49,102 nucleotides of DNA. Source: Planctomycetota bacterium. Its GTDB lineage: Bacteria > Planctomycetota > Brocadiia > Brocadiales > Brocadiaceae. Each line of letters starts with the position of its first letter. Position 1 is the stretch's first letter. Shown in pieces: positions 16,198 to 25,450 of this stretch. Location of the stretch: NCBI GenBank assembly GCA_016235875.1, contig JACRII010000139.1, forward strand, positions 1-49,102, in the 5' to 3' direction. The position numbers were made by a program, and so were the translations under genes. The notes beneath the pieces were generated by a model. It ran no database searches. It was not told the DNA's origin and saw only the letters and a program-made list of their open reading frames with translations.

Positions 16198-17094
16198 ATG
16201 CTTGATTATATCAATAAATATCTTTCGCATATCGAGCACGACAGAAATTTTTCTCAGCAGACTTTACGGGCTTATCGAAATGACTTACACCAATATCTTT
16301 CATTCCTGAATGCTGAGGGATGCAGTGGTTTTGGAGATGTCACCCGTTTATTATTGAGAAAATTTCTTGCCTTTCAAAAAAAACAGGCTTATTCTAAAAC
16401 CACAATTGCCAGAAAATTCGTATCGATCCGGTCCTTCTACAAATTTCTGTGTCGTGAGGGCGTTTTGGAATTCAATCCCGTAGAGAGTATTCGAACTCCT
16501 AAACTGAACAGAAATCTACCCGAATTTATGAGTATCAATGACACAGAAACATTATTAAATATACCTGATTTAAACACCTTGTTAGGCATCCGGGATAGCG
16601 CCATGATGGAAACCCTGTACAGTACGGGCATGCGGGTAAGTGAGTTGGCAGGGCTTGACTTCTCAGACGTTGATTTCTCCGGTGGTGTCGTGAAAGTAAA
16701 GGGAAAGGGTAAAAAGGAACGGTTGCTCCCTATCGGGAATCACGCATTAAATGCCATACACGCTTATATGGACAAAAGGAATTTGGACTCGTCCCTGCGC
16801 GTCATCGGCAGGAATAGTAAAGCCCTTTTTTTAAACAATCGCGGGGGGCGTCTTACCGAACGCAGTGTTGCAAGGATGCTGGAAAAGTACGTAAAAAAGG
16901 CTGGAATGAACACAAAAATTTCACCGCATACCTTCCGGCACAGCTTTGCAACGCACCTGTTAGACCGCGGCGCCGACCTGCGCTCCGTGCAGGAGCTTCT
17001 GGGTCATGCCAATCTTTCCACGACTCAAATCTATACCCATATAACTACGGAACGATTGAAAGAGGTTTACAACAAGGCGCATCCCAGGGCATGA
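16198..17094 (+). CDS. XerC/XerD-type tyrosine recombinase
   Basis: This 298-residue site-specific recombinase has an N-terminal SAM-like core-binding domain (about 1-90) and a C-terminal catalytic domain. R146 (TGMRVSEL), the basic KGKGKKER strand near 168-174, H244 and R247 (HTFRH), H270 (LLGH) and the nucleophile Y279 (IYTH) are all present. The length and a full active site fit a housekeeping Xer that resolves chromosome dimers, rather than a phage integrase. No neighbouring integrated element is visible, so I keep the housekeeping reading. No dif site was recognised. No clear ribosome site precedes the ATG. Confidence 0.9.
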   Translation: MLDYINKYLSHIEHDRNFSQQTLRAYRNDLHQYLSFLNAEGCSGFGDVTRLLLRKFLAFQKKQAYSKTTIARKFVSIRSFYKFLCREGVLEFNPVESIRTPKLNRNLPEFMSINDTETLLNIPDLNTLLGIRDSAMMETLYSTGMRVSELAGLDFSDVDFSGGVVKVKGKGKKERLLPIGNHALNAIHAYMDKRNLDSSLRVIGRNSKALFLNNRGGRLTERSVARMLEKYVKKAGMNTKISPHTFRHSFATHLLDRGADLRSVQELLGHANLSTTQIYTHITTERLKEVYNKAHPRA

Positions 17095-17336
17095 AATATA
17101 ATTTGGCATTCTTTTATATATTAAACTAGTTAAAAGATATAGGGGATCACCCTATAAAAATATTTAATTGACAATCGACTACAATTTGGTAAGTTTTAAT
17201 ATATAAAATTTTATTATTTTTTTTCTTGATATATACCTTTCTTTATGGTAAAGATTTTACGCAATATAAGAAGAAATCTCCATTGTATTGTTTGGGTAAG
17301 AAATACACCAAATTTTACTTGAGAAAGGAGGGGAGG

Positions 17337-17597
17337 GTGAGAGTGAGTTTAACACTATTTTTAAAAGAGAGAATAAAAGAACTTATTATAGAAAAATATT
17401 CTGTTCCAAAAGATAGTATTACAGACGATCTTTTAGAAGAAAAAATAGAGATGATTAAGAAAGAACACAATGCTTTAGGTTGGGATAAAACTAGCGAGTA
17501 TGGGGGATCGTTAGACGAATATCTTGAATATCCAACTGAAGATGAAATTGAGAAATTGAGAAGCACCGTCGATGGATTTTTGTCTAAATTTAAATAG
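17337..17597 (+). CDS. Hypothetical protein of unknown function (86 aa)
   Basis: I do not recognise this protein. It is small and charged, with KERIKELIIEKYSVPKD, a short acidic region and DEYLEYPTEDEIEKLR. I place the start at GTG 17337 because AGGAGG ends 5 bases upstream. A second GTG at 17343 would also be in range. The frame continues upstream to a TTG at 17226, but that part lacks a ribosome site. It is followed after three bases by a 228-residue gene, so the two look like an operon. The local DNA is more AT-rich than the flanking Xer gene. Confidence 0.6.
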   Translation: MRVSLTLFLKERIKELIIEKYSVPKDSITDDLLEEKIEMIKKEHNALGWDKTSEYGGSLDEYLEYPTEDEIEKLRSTVDGFLSKFK

Positions 17598-17600
17598 TGA

Positions 17601-18287
17601 ATGAACAATTTTGGCATTTTCGATAACCTCTCCACTGAAAATAAGGATATACTACAAAGAATATTTTATCTAATAAAGGATAAGTATCCAGATGTAGAAC
17701 GCGCAAATATTCTATGTGAGGAGAGGTCTGGTTCTAAGTCAGCACAAGCATTAAACAATATAAGAGATACCATTTCTCACCTTCGTACTGTGTTCGAGAA
17801 CTGGGATAAACCGCATGAATTTAAGGTAAAACAGTTAGCCACAATTGAAGAACATCTCAGAAGGGCAATAATAGAGCCTTATGAACTTGCTTCGAAAAAG
17901 GAAATAAAACTTCTCCAAGATAACTATACAAATTATCAGGATACTGTTCTTCCTATAATTTACAAATTAAATCCCCCTCCTTTAAGTGTAGATGATGTAG
18001 AACTTCGAATACAAACAATAAATACTTTAATGCAAGATGGTCGCAGGGCCAAATCCGCAAATGATTGGGTACCACAGTGGGAAGAGGGATGTAAGGCTTT
18101 TGATCGAGCTTATGAACAAGCAAAACAATTAAACCGTGAACTTAAAGAAGAAATTATTAGAGCAGATAAAATTGTCCAGGACAAATCCGCTTTTAGAAAA
18201 ACTATTTATTATACTTCTATTATTTCTATCGTAGTAGGAATAGGATTATTTTTCTTTGGGAAATATTGGGATAAAATGTTCAAATAG
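17601..18287 (+). CDS. Hypothetical tail-anchored protein (228 aa)
   Basis: Residues 1-200 are mostly helical and charged, with long heptad-like stretches (for example EQAKQLNRELKEEIIRADKI), suggesting a coiled coil. One hydrophobic segment near residues 204-222 (IISIVVGIGLFFFGKYW) ends the protein, as in tail-anchored membrane proteins. I recognise no domain. It starts three bases after the previous gene without its own ribosome site, so it is likely coupled to it. An accessory two-gene module is a guess from composition and placement. Confidence 0.6.
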   Translation: MNNFGIFDNLSTENKDILQRIFYLIKDKYPDVERANILCEERSGSKSAQALNNIRDTISHLRTVFENWDKPHEFKVKQLATIEEHLRRAIIEPYELASKKEIKLLQDNYTNYQDTVLPIIYKLNPPPLSVDDVELRIQTINTLMQDGRRAKSANDWVPQWEEGCKAFDRAYEQAKQLNRELKEEIIRADKIVQDKSAFRKTIYYTSIISIVVGIGLFFFGKYWDKMFK

Positions 18288-18540
18288 AACTTATGCTTCT
18301 TTTTAGACGTTATTTTTTTAATTCAATCTTTACTGACTTAGCTTTTAGTTAAAACATCTTACGTAGTCACCCAGTTATTACTATTATCTTCAATTTTGAT
18401 ATTTTATAGCACCTTTAAGACGTATTCTAAGACGCTGTGATTTAACTCCTTTTATGTATTGAAGATTTCTTCGTCAAATAAATATGAGTGTTCTTCTGGC
18501 TACTATGATTAAATCATTAGGCATGAAATTGTAAATAAAT

Positions 18541-20397
18541 GTGCCGAATAACTCACATCTTTTAATTAAAACACCCCGTATTTTCCTGCCTGTTCTGGTA
18601 TCCCTGATTTCATTTCTTGCGTACCTGAACACCCTTCACCATCAATTTGTGTTCGACGATTTCAGGGTCATTACAAACAACCCATACATAAAGGATTGGA
18701 AGCATTTTCCGGCACTTTTTAACTGCGATTATTTTGAAATTTCTGGGGAACTCAGTTACCGTCCGCTTGTCACTGCGTCATATTTCACGGATTACGCTCT
18801 ATGGGGTCTCAACTCATTTGGATTTCACCTGACTAATCTGATACTTCACACGCTCAATACCTTTATCGTGTACCTTTTACTATTTAAAATAACCAGGAGG
18901 TTTAATCTTACCGTAATATCATGTTTATTTTTCAGCACACATCCCATACTTACAGAGACCGTGAATTCCGTGGGTTTTCGGGAAGACCTGCTGTGCGCTA
19001 CTTTTTTTCTGCTCGCCTTATTCTTTTATGTAAAACTCTACACTTCAAAATATAAAAAAATCTGCTATATCATTTCGCTCCTTACCTATTTCCTGTCTCT
19101 GTTTTCAAAAGAAATGGCCATTTCACTGCCACTCATTATTTTTGTTTTAGACTGGTTTTTTCTGCAATCAAGGGTCAGAATATCTCACCCCCACCCTAAC
19201 CCTCCCCCATCAAGGGGGAGGAGGGAGCCAGGCAACTTGCCAATTCATGTTCATCAAGATGATGTGAAACATTTTTGGGGCGGTCAAAAAAGTCTTAAGA
19301 ACGTACCCTATGTAGGGGCTGAAAATCTTCAGCCCCTACCTGTGAAAACAAGAATTTTAAGGTATTATCCGGGGTTCATATTGATGAGTATCGGTTATAT
19401 GCTCCTCAGACTGGTATTCTTTAAGAGTACCATCGAACACGTTGCTTATCCGGGGAACAGTCTGGTAACTAATTTCCTTACCATGACAAAAGTCATTGCC
19501 TCGTATATAAAGCTCTGGTTCTTCCCGACCGTTCTCAATCCGGATTATCACGTTACTTTTGAAACCACACCCATCAACTCCCCTTTTCTCATATCCCTCG
19601 CACTGCTGGTATGTATCGCATTTCTTGTGGTAAGGCTTTATCGCAGGCAAAAGGAAATAACCTTTTCGATTCTCTGGATATTTATCACATTGATACCGGT
19701 TATGAATATTATCCCGATCGGCAATATCATGGCAGAAAGGTATCTGTATCTCCCTTCGTTCGGTTTTTGCCTGTTTGCGGGGATACTGATGCTTAAAATT
19801 CATGCACGTGTTCCAAAGGCATATCACCCTTTTGTGAATGGTTGTTTTGCCGCCATATTCATCCTCTCCCTTGCTCATACCATAAGGCACAACAGGATTT
19901 GGTTTGACCGAACAACCTTATGGTCTTATGCAGTGGGTAACACGTCATGCAGTTTTAATGCTCATAATAATCTGGGAAAGCAATATTTTCTGAATGGAAA
20001 GATTGATGAAGCAATGAGAGAGTACAATATTGCTCTATTAAAGGCATCCGAAATTCAGTATAAATATCCAATAACACATCACAATCTTGGTCTTGTTTAT
20101 GATACCAAAGGGATGTATGATGATGCAATGCGAGAATACCAGAATGCCTTACGTATTGATCCTAAATACAGTGAAAGTCATAATAATTTGGGAATTATAT
20201 TGTTTAAAAATAAGCAGGTTGACCTGGCCATTGAAGAATTTAACAAGGCAATTTCATTTGACCCAAATAACCCAATATATCACCAAAATCTGGCGAAGTT
20301 ATATTACGAAATCAATATGCCTGGCGAGGCAAAGATAGAACAAGAACTGGCAAATCGGTTAAGAGATAGTAGTTCAGCCACGAATTTAAACCAATAA
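18541..20397 (+). CDS. Polytopic membrane protein with C-terminal TPR repeats (TMTC/DUF1736-like)
   Basis: This 618-residue protein has about ten hydrophobic segments in residues 10-455 and three or more tetratricopeptide repeats at about 465-605 (AHNNLGKQYFLNGKIDEAM, HNLGLVYDTKGMYDDAM, SHNNLGIILFKNKQVDLAI). The DDFRVITNNPYI and AMAE/RYLYLPSFGF motifs recall TMTC-type O-mannosyltransferases and the ArnT/PMT GT-C fold, so glycosyl transfer to proteins or polysaccharide is plausible but unproven. Residues about 215-268 are foreign: they are encoded by a REP-like palindrome and a GTAGGGGC palindrome read in frame. The start is the GTG at 18541, with no clear ribosome site. Confidence 0.75.
   Translation: MPNNSHLLIKTPRIFLPVLVSLISFLAYLNTLHHQFVFDDFRVITNNPYIKDWKHFPALFNCDYFEISGELSYRPLVTASYFTDYALWGLNSFGFHLTNLILHTLNTFIVYLLLFKITRRFNLTVISCLFFSTHPILTETVNSVGFREDLLCATFFLLALFFYVKLYTSKYKKICYIISLLTYFLSLFSKEMAISLPLIIFVLDWFFLQSRVRISHPHPNPPPSRGRREPGNLPIHVHQDDVKHFWGGQKSLKNVPYVGAENLQPLPVKTRILRYYPGFILMSIGYMLLRLVFFKSTIEHVAYPGNSLVTNFLTMTKVIASYIKLWFFPTVLNPDYHVTFETTPINSPFLISLALLVCIAFLVVRLYRRQKEITFSILWIFITLIPVMNIIPIGNIMAERYLYLPSFGFCLFAGILMLKIHARVPKAYHPFVNGCFAAIFILSLAHTIRHNRIWFDRTTLWSYAVGNTSCSFNAHNNLGKQYFLNGKIDEAMREYNIALLKASEIQYKYPITHHNLGLVYDTKGMYDDAMREYQNALRIDPKYSESHNNLGIILFKNKQVDLAIEEFNKAISFDPNNPIYHQNLAKLYYEINMPGEAKIEQELANRLRDSSSATNLNQ
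19186..19230. repeat. REP-like palindrome inside a coding gene
   Basis: CCTCCCCC at 19201-19208 and GGGGGAGG at 19214-19221 form an 8-bp stem with loop ATCAA, preceded by CACCCCCACCCTAAC. In frame it encodes HPHPNPPPSRG, a peptide typical of such repeats when translated. The gene stays open through it. Confidence 0.85.
19312..19339. repeat. GTAGGGGC palindrome inside a coding gene
   Basis: GTAGGGGCTGAA, four central bases, then TTCAGCCCCTAC. It is the same family as 98-125 and 46827-46854, but here it is read as part of the TPR membrane protein. Confidence 0.88.
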
Positions 20398-20592
20398 ACA
20401 CAAATGATACGTATGAGTAGCTATTCTATTTGTTAATGATGCAGTAAAATTCAAGGATATTTATCCTGAAGTAAATCCTATTTCCTTCGAACAAATCGAA
20501 TAAAATGTTAACCAAAAAATCTCATTTTTCTATTTGATCTTTAGTCATCAGAAAGTGAAAATTGGAATAGATGAATTTTAAGGAGATAAACA

Positions 20593-20874
20593 ATGAAAGT
20601 TGTCAAACTAAACGAAGATTTATATAAAAAAGCTAAAAAAGTATCCAAGGCTCATGGGATGAAAGTTAATGATCTTATCATACAGGCGGTAAATCAAGGA
20701 CTTGATGTATTAAGTGAAAAAAATGTGCTCGAGCTTTACCGGGAACGCAAGATAACCCTTCAAAAGGCCGCAGAAAAGCTTTCTCTAGACATATGGGAGA
20801 TGATAGAGAAATTGAGAAAAGCAGATATACATATAGACTACTCAAGAGAGAACCTTGCAGAGGATTTGAAATAA
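20593..20874 (+). CDS. UPF0175-like antitoxin with RHH-type N terminus
   Basis: This 93-residue protein has an N-terminal ribbon-helix-helix-like region (VVKLNEDLYKKAKKVSKAHG) and a UPF0175-type helix region (ALQKAAEKLSLDIWEMIEKL-like, residues 54-73). AAGGAGATAAACA precedes the ATG, a good ribosome site. Its TAA is followed at once by the ATG of the DUF3368 gene, the usual layout of this antitoxin-toxin pair. The antitoxin should bind the nuclease and repress its own promoter. Confidence rests on the pair as much as on the sequence. Confidence 0.8.
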   Translation: MKVVKLNEDLYKKAKKVSKAHGMKVNDLIIQAVNQGLDVLSEKNVLELYRERKITLQKAAEKLSLDIWEMIEKLRKADIHIDYSRENLAEDLK

Positions 20875-21372
20875 ATGCAGGACGTTGTATGCAATGCATC
20901 ACCCTTAATATTCCTTGCCAAAATCAAACGACTCAATCTTCTCGATACGTGCGTCCTTCATATCCCAGCACAGGTAGAATCTGAAATCCGTAAAGGGTTT
21001 CAGAGAAAAAAAGAAGATGCAAAACTGATAATAAACTATCTGAAACAGCACGAATATATTTCTACCAAAGTTGCCCTTCTAAAAGATATGCCTGATTTTC
21101 TTGGCGACGGAGAAAAGGCGGTGATAAGTCTTGCGATTAGAGAGAAAATTGAAAAAGTTTTCATAGATGAAGCAAAGGCCAGAACTGTTGCTAAGCTTAA
21201 CGGGCTTTATCCAAAAGGCACACTTGGCATATTGTGGGATTCATATAAAATGGGTAATATTGATGGAACAACACTCGAAGCCTTATCATTTGAATTGCTC
21301 GAAAAAGGATACCGAATAAAAGAAGAAGTGTTTATTGAGTTTCTCAAAAAACTGAAAGGGGCTGATTCGTGA
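20875..21372 (+). CDS. DUF3368 (PIN-like) toxin
   Basis: This 165-residue PIN-fold protein starts VVCNASPLIFLAKIKRL and has GDGEKAVISLAI near the centre and VFIDEAKARTVAK. These place acidic residues where PIN nucleases bind metal. The C terminus has GTLGILWDSYKMG. In known pairs, DUF3368 proteins are the toxic partner of UPF0175. The start directly follows the antitoxin stop. No truncation is visible, so the pair is probably active. Confidence 0.82.
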   Translation: MQDVVCNASPLIFLAKIKRLNLLDTCVLHIPAQVESEIRKGFQRKKEDAKLIINYLKQHEYISTKVALLKDMPDFLGDGEKAVISLAIREKIEKVFIDEAKARTVAKLNGLYPKGTLGILWDSYKMGNIDGTTLEALSFELLEKGYRIKEEVFIEFLKKLKGADS

Positions 21373-21482
21373 GTAAGATTGGTTAATTAGTGACAAATCA
21401 ATCGCTGTTATTTTTCTTGAGCACAGTTCCGTAACTAAAAAAATCCCCGAAGAATGAAAACAAAAAAATAAGGTCCCGATAG

Positions 21483-22919
21483 ATGAAAACGCTCCTCATT
21501 AACCCACCCATGTATGACCAGCGCAAATACGGCAAGCCCTTCATATTGCCTTACGGTCCCCCACTGGGCATTGCCTATCTGGCCTCTACATTAGAGAAAC
21601 ATGGATTTGACGTGAAGGCAATCGACATGTTCGATTATTCCTGGGAAAAAGTAAGGCAGACACTGGAAAAAGAGCAGCCCAATGTTGTTGGCATTACCTG
21701 CCTGACAGAACAACGGGCAAGTCCGTTAGAGGTAGCAAAGCTTTCTAAAACAGTGAACAAAGATTGTACGGTAATTATGGGTGGAATCCATCCTACCATT
21801 ATGTATGAACAGGTACTCGAACACTGGCCGGTAGACATTATCGTCCTTGGCGAAGGCGAAGAGACAATAAAAGAACTGATGATATGCCTGGAGGGAAAAA
21901 GGGCTTGGGAAGATGTCCACGGAATAGCATATAAACATCAGGGCAAAACGATAAAAACACCGCCCAGACAACTGATTCATAACATGGATGATATACCGTT
22001 TCCTGCATATAAATATTTCGACTTTAACAGGTATACGGGGGGATATGAAATACTCAAAGGGACATGGAACGGCAAGCAGCTTGAAAACCTGAGATTTGTC
22101 CCGATTATTTCCACACGTGGATGTGTGGGGAGTTGCCAGTTTTGTTCAACACCATTTTTCTGGCAAAAATGGAGAACCAGAACTGCAAAAAACGTCGTAG
22201 ACGAGATGGAGTTCCTGACCAAAAATTTTGGATGTGGTTTCTTTAATTTTGCGGATGATATCTTTACCGTCAATAAGAACCGGGTTATTGAACTCTGCAA
22301 AGAAATCATAGATAGGAAATTGGATATCGTCTGGGACTGTGAAACTCGCGTGAATTTCATCTGGGAAGACATGCTTGAATGGATGATTAAGTCGGGGTGT
22401 TATTGCATCTCTTTTGGGGTAGAATCCGCCTCAGAAACGGTGCTCAAGGCCATCAAGAAAAAGACCACACCGGAACAAATTGAACACGCCATTAAACTCA
22501 CAAAGCAAATGGGCATGAAAACCAAGATGCTTCTGATGGTGGGCAATCCGGGCGAAGACGACCATACAGTACGTGATACGACAAGGATGATAGAAACGGT
22601 ACGTCCTGACTTTGTTTCGGTTTCAGAGGCTATGGTGTTTCCTGGTACGGAGCTTTACGAACTGGCAAAACAAAAGGGATTGGTAACTGACGATTTCTGG
22701 CTTACCGACAGACCGGCGCCATACTTCACGATTGAAAATAACCTTGAAAAACTCCTGGAATGGAGTAACATTATCATGTCTGCCAATGCAGGAATTATAG
22801 GGAAAACCCTGCGGAGGCTTCGAAATATACTGGAACGAAGCACGGGATTGCGGGTTACAGGCGAAGGTATCGAGTACAGGAAAAACGGATTGGTGAAAAG
22901 GCTGGTAACATGGACTTAA
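21483..22919 (+). CDS. B12-binding domain radical SAM protein
   Basis: This 478-residue protein has a cobalamin-binding N domain at about residues 1-145 (LLINPPM, PPLGIAYLASTLE, VVGIT, VIMGGIHPT, DIIVLGEGE). A radical SAM core follows with C214, C218 and C221 (TRGCVGSCQFCST). It belongs to the large family of class-B-like methyltransferases and related enzymes. The product cannot be told from sequence. It overlaps pabB by 10 bases, so it lies in the folate-branch operon. AAGG is 9 bases before the ATG. Confidence 0.88.
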   Translation: MKTLLINPPMYDQRKYGKPFILPYGPPLGIAYLASTLEKHGFDVKAIDMFDYSWEKVRQTLEKEQPNVVGITCLTEQRASPLEVAKLSKTVNKDCTVIMGGIHPTIMYEQVLEHWPVDIIVLGEGEETIKELMICLEGKRAWEDVHGIAYKHQGKTIKTPPRQLIHNMDDIPFPAYKYFDFNRYTGGYEILKGTWNGKQLENLRFVPIISTRGCVGSCQFCSTPFFWQKWRTRTAKNVVDEMEFLTKNFGCGFFNFADDIFTVNKNRVIELCKEIIDRKLDIVWDCETRVNFIWEDMLEWMIKSGCYCISFGVESASETVLKAIKKKTTPEQIEHAIKLTKQMGMKTKMLLMVGNPGEDDHTVRDTTRMIETVRPDFVSVSEAMVFPGTELYELAKQKGLVTDDFWLTDRPAPYFTIENNLEKLLEWSNIIMSANAGIIGKTLRRLRNILERSTGLRVTGEGIEYRKNGLVKRLVTWT

Positions 22920-24346
22920 ACAAGTGCATAGGAGGCGAAATTCTTATACGCGAAGTAAAGGACGTCTGTTCCCCCTTGGAAGCTTTTTGCCGTTTTATTC
23001 CTCAAAAAAATTTGTTTTTTCTCGACAGCGCCTTGCCCATAAGAGGGATTTCGAGATATTCTTTTCTGGGTTTTCAGCCCTTCTTAACAATGAAAACGAA
23101 ACACCGCAAAATCACCCTAACCGATAAAGATGGCGTCCTTGAAATCGAAGGGAATCCCTTTGAACATCTTCGGGAATTATTAAAGCAGTTTTCTTTAAAA
23201 AACACAAACGATTCAATTCCCTTTCAATGCGGTGTGGTAGGATATTTTGGTTATGATTTGTGCCATTTTATTGAAAGATTACCAAGCAATGCCATTGATG
23301 ATATTGGACTCCCGGATATGTATATGGGGTTTTATGACACCGTCATTTCTTACGATAATCTTCTGGAAAAGTGTCATGTAATCGGGGTAGATTTCGGTTT
23401 AGACAGCGCCCTGGAAGACAGGATGAAACAGGCAGTTGAGGTACTGTGCAGAAAATCCGATAGTGTATATGAAACGACGTATCATACGCCCAATCCGAAG
23501 ACAACTGAAACCACGCTGCGGTTTAATTTCACAAAAGAACACTATTTGAACGCAATCAGGCATATCAAGGACTATATCTCGGCAGGCGATGTATATCAGG
23601 TCAATCTTTCTCACCGAATGGAAACGCATCTTGATATACCTCCTTATGAACTCTATAGAATATTGCGTTCGGTAAATCCGGCGCCTTTTTCATGTTACTT
23701 GAACTTTGACGATGTTGCCATTATCAGTTCCTCACCGGAACGATTTCTCAATGTGCATGCAAAACATGTCCAGACTCGCCCAATCAAAGGTACGCGGCCG
23801 CGTGGCAAGGATGCGAAGACAGACGAGATTATGAAACAGGAATTGCTCTCCAGTCCAAAGGACGATGCAGAACTCACCATGATTATCGACCTGGAACGAA
23901 ATGATCTCGGACGTGTGTGCGATTATGGTTCCGTAAAGGTCACAGAAAGAAAGGTTTTAGAAACCTACCCAACCGTATATCACCTGGTTTCTACCATTGA
24001 AGGGGATATCCACGAACGGTATGATTTAATCGACTTACTCAAGGCCACATTCCCTGGCGGCTCAATTACGGGGGCGCCAAAGATTCGCGCCATGCAGATC
24101 ATCGATGAACTCGAACCCACCCAGAGAAGCGTTTATACGGGCGCTATAGGGTATATCGGATTTAATGGCGATGCAGACCTGAATATCGCTATACGCACCT
24201 TCATTACAAAGGATAAAACGGTATACTTCCAGGTTGGAAGCGGCATTGTGGCCGACTCCAATGAAGAAGATGAATACGAAGAGACGATGCACAAGGCCAA
24301 GGCCCTTATTGATTCACTAAAACCATGCCCAATCTCATCTTCTTAA
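22910..24346 (+). CDS. pabB: Aminodeoxychorismate synthase component I
   Basis: This 478-residue enzyme converts chorismate and ammonia to 4-amino-4-deoxychorismate for p-aminobenzoate and folate. PIKGTRPRG at 291-299, with Lys293, is diagnostic of PabB. TrpE has PIAGT instead. SSSPERFL, TMIDLERNDLGRV and FPGGSITGAPK complete the chorismate-binding domain. No glutamine amidotransferase (pabA) is adjacent. It overlaps the radical SAM gene by 10 bases and pabC by 22, so it belongs to one operon. Confidence 0.93.
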   Translation: MDLNKCIGGEILIREVKDVCSPLEAFCRFIPQKNLFFLDSALPIRGISRYSFLGFQPFLTMKTKHRKITLTDKDGVLEIEGNPFEHLRELLKQFSLKNTNDSIPFQCGVVGYFGYDLCHFIERLPSNAIDDIGLPDMYMGFYDTVISYDNLLEKCHVIGVDFGLDSALEDRMKQAVEVLCRKSDSVYETTYHTPNPKTTETTLRFNFTKEHYLNAIRHIKDYISAGDVYQVNLSHRMETHLDIPPYELYRILRSVNPAPFSCYLNFDDVAIISSSPERFLNVHAKHVQTRPIKGTRPRGKDAKTDEIMKQELLSSPKDDAELTMIIDLERNDLGRVCDYGSVKVTERKVLETYPTVYHLVSTIEGDIHERYDLIDLLKATFPGGSITGAPKIRAMQIIDELEPTQRSVYTGAIGYIGFNGDADLNIAIRTFITKDKTVYFQVGSGIVADSNEEDEYEETMHKAKALIDSLKPCPISSS

Positions 24347-25170
24347 ATCATAAAATCGTCAAAGATACGGAAGGGCTCTTAAGCACCCTGGATCGAGGCT
24401 TTCTGTATGGGGATGGATTATTTGAAACTCTGAGAACATACGGTAAAACCCCTTTCCGGCTTGAAGACCATGTTGCCCGTATCTCAAATTCCGCGCACTA
24501 TTTTGACATTCCTTTTCGTTATACATCTCAACAAATACGACAGATTATTGAACAACTCCTTGCCGCGAATAATTTACAAGATGCCTATATCCGTATGACA
24601 TTGTCTCGAGGACTTGGAGTTAATGGACTCATTTCAACGGGTACATGTATTCCCACCTTTGTTATCCATGCAAAACCGCTTGCCGCCTATCCAGCATCAC
24701 TGTATAAAACAGGTGTGTCGCTTATCACTTCTCATATTCGCAGGAGCACTACCTGTCCCATCTCATGTCACAAGACACTCAACTTTTTAACCAATTATCT
24801 TATTAAAAGAGAGGCGTCTGAAAAGGGCGCTCACGATGCACTCATTCTGAACACAGACAATTATATCGCCGAATGCGCCGTTAGTAATATTTTTGTTGTT
24901 GAGAAGAGCGCCGTTATTACCCCCTCTCTGAAGGCCAATGTACTACCGGGTATTACACGGAAGATTGTCCTGGAGTTGTGCAAGGAAAACGGTATTCATG
25001 CCTCTGAGGAGCTTTTCGGAGTGGAAAGGATCCTTGGGGCAAACGAAGTTTTCATTACCAACTCCCTTATGGAAATTATGCCCGTTTCAAAGATTGATGG
25101 ACATGCTGTGGGAGAGCTTATCCCGAACGCGATAACAAAACTTTTACATGATAAATACAAATCATTATAA
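24325..25170 (+). CDS. pabC: Aminodeoxychorismate lyase or class IV aminotransferase
   Basis: This 281-residue fold-type IV PLP enzyme has FLYGDGLFETLRTYG near residue 26, the PLP lysine K150 in SCHKTLNF, and ECAVSNIFVV near residue 194. It should split aminodeoxychorismate to p-aminobenzoate and pyruvate. Branched-chain or D-amino acid aminotransferases share the fold, but the overlap with pabB supports PabC. The start lies inside the pabB end without a separate strong ribosome site, so it is translationally coupled. Confidence 0.85.
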   Translation: MPNLIFLNHKIVKDTEGLLSTLDRGFLYGDGLFETLRTYGKTPFRLEDHVARISNSAHYFDIPFRYTSQQIRQIIEQLLAANNLQDAYIRMTLSRGLGVNGLISTGTCIPTFVIHAKPLAAYPASLYKTGVSLITSHIRRSTTCPISCHKTLNFLTNYLIKREASEKGAHDALILNTDNYIAECAVSNIFVVEKSAVITPSLKANVLPGITRKIVLELCKENGIHASEELFGVERILGANEVFITNSLMEIMPVSKIDGHAVGELIPNAITKLLHDKYKSL

Positions 25171-25450
25171 ATTTAAAAACACATTTGCACTATTGCACAA
25201 ATTTGTTCATAATTTGTTATTAGGTAATTTTGTTTATAGAACAATTTTTAGTTAAAATTACGAGTGTAAACAAGAGTAAGTTTATATGTAAAAGTAAGTT
25301 ATAAATGAAAATTTAAAATTGATTGCAGAAAAGGATAATTTGCCTAAATTTTCGGAAGGTTTTTTGCTTATCAAATTGAGTTTCACATAAATAGTGAAAA
25401 TACGGCAATACCTAATCGAGCACTTCCATTAACGTGAGGTGTCAAATACT
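25171..25450. other. AT-rich intergenic region before the NtrC-type gene
   Basis: About 280 bases without a gene. The only candidate signal is a sigma-54-like GG-N10-GC element at 25354-25367. Short AATTTGTT repeats near 25198-25222 show no clear arrangement. Confidence 0.5.
25354..25367 (+). promoter_or_regulatory. Candidate sigma-54 (-24/-12) promoter
   Basis: GG at 25354-25355 and GC at 25366-25367 are exactly 10 bases apart within CGGAAGGTTTTTTGCTT. The TTGC part is good and the -24 part is weak. It is about 84 bases upstream of the regulator start and could give self-control. Chance occurrence is possible in AT-rich DNA. Confidence 0.3.

Noticed and set aside
16198-17094. Xer gene as an integrase of an adjacent mobile island
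   Set aside because: All family features fit a housekeeping Xer. No attachment repeats were found around it, and the nearby tRNA-Gly lies over 1 kb away with a gene between.
17168-17200. TTGACA before the 86-residue gene
   Set aside because: No good -10 box at proper spacing, and the region is AT-rich so chance matches are likely.
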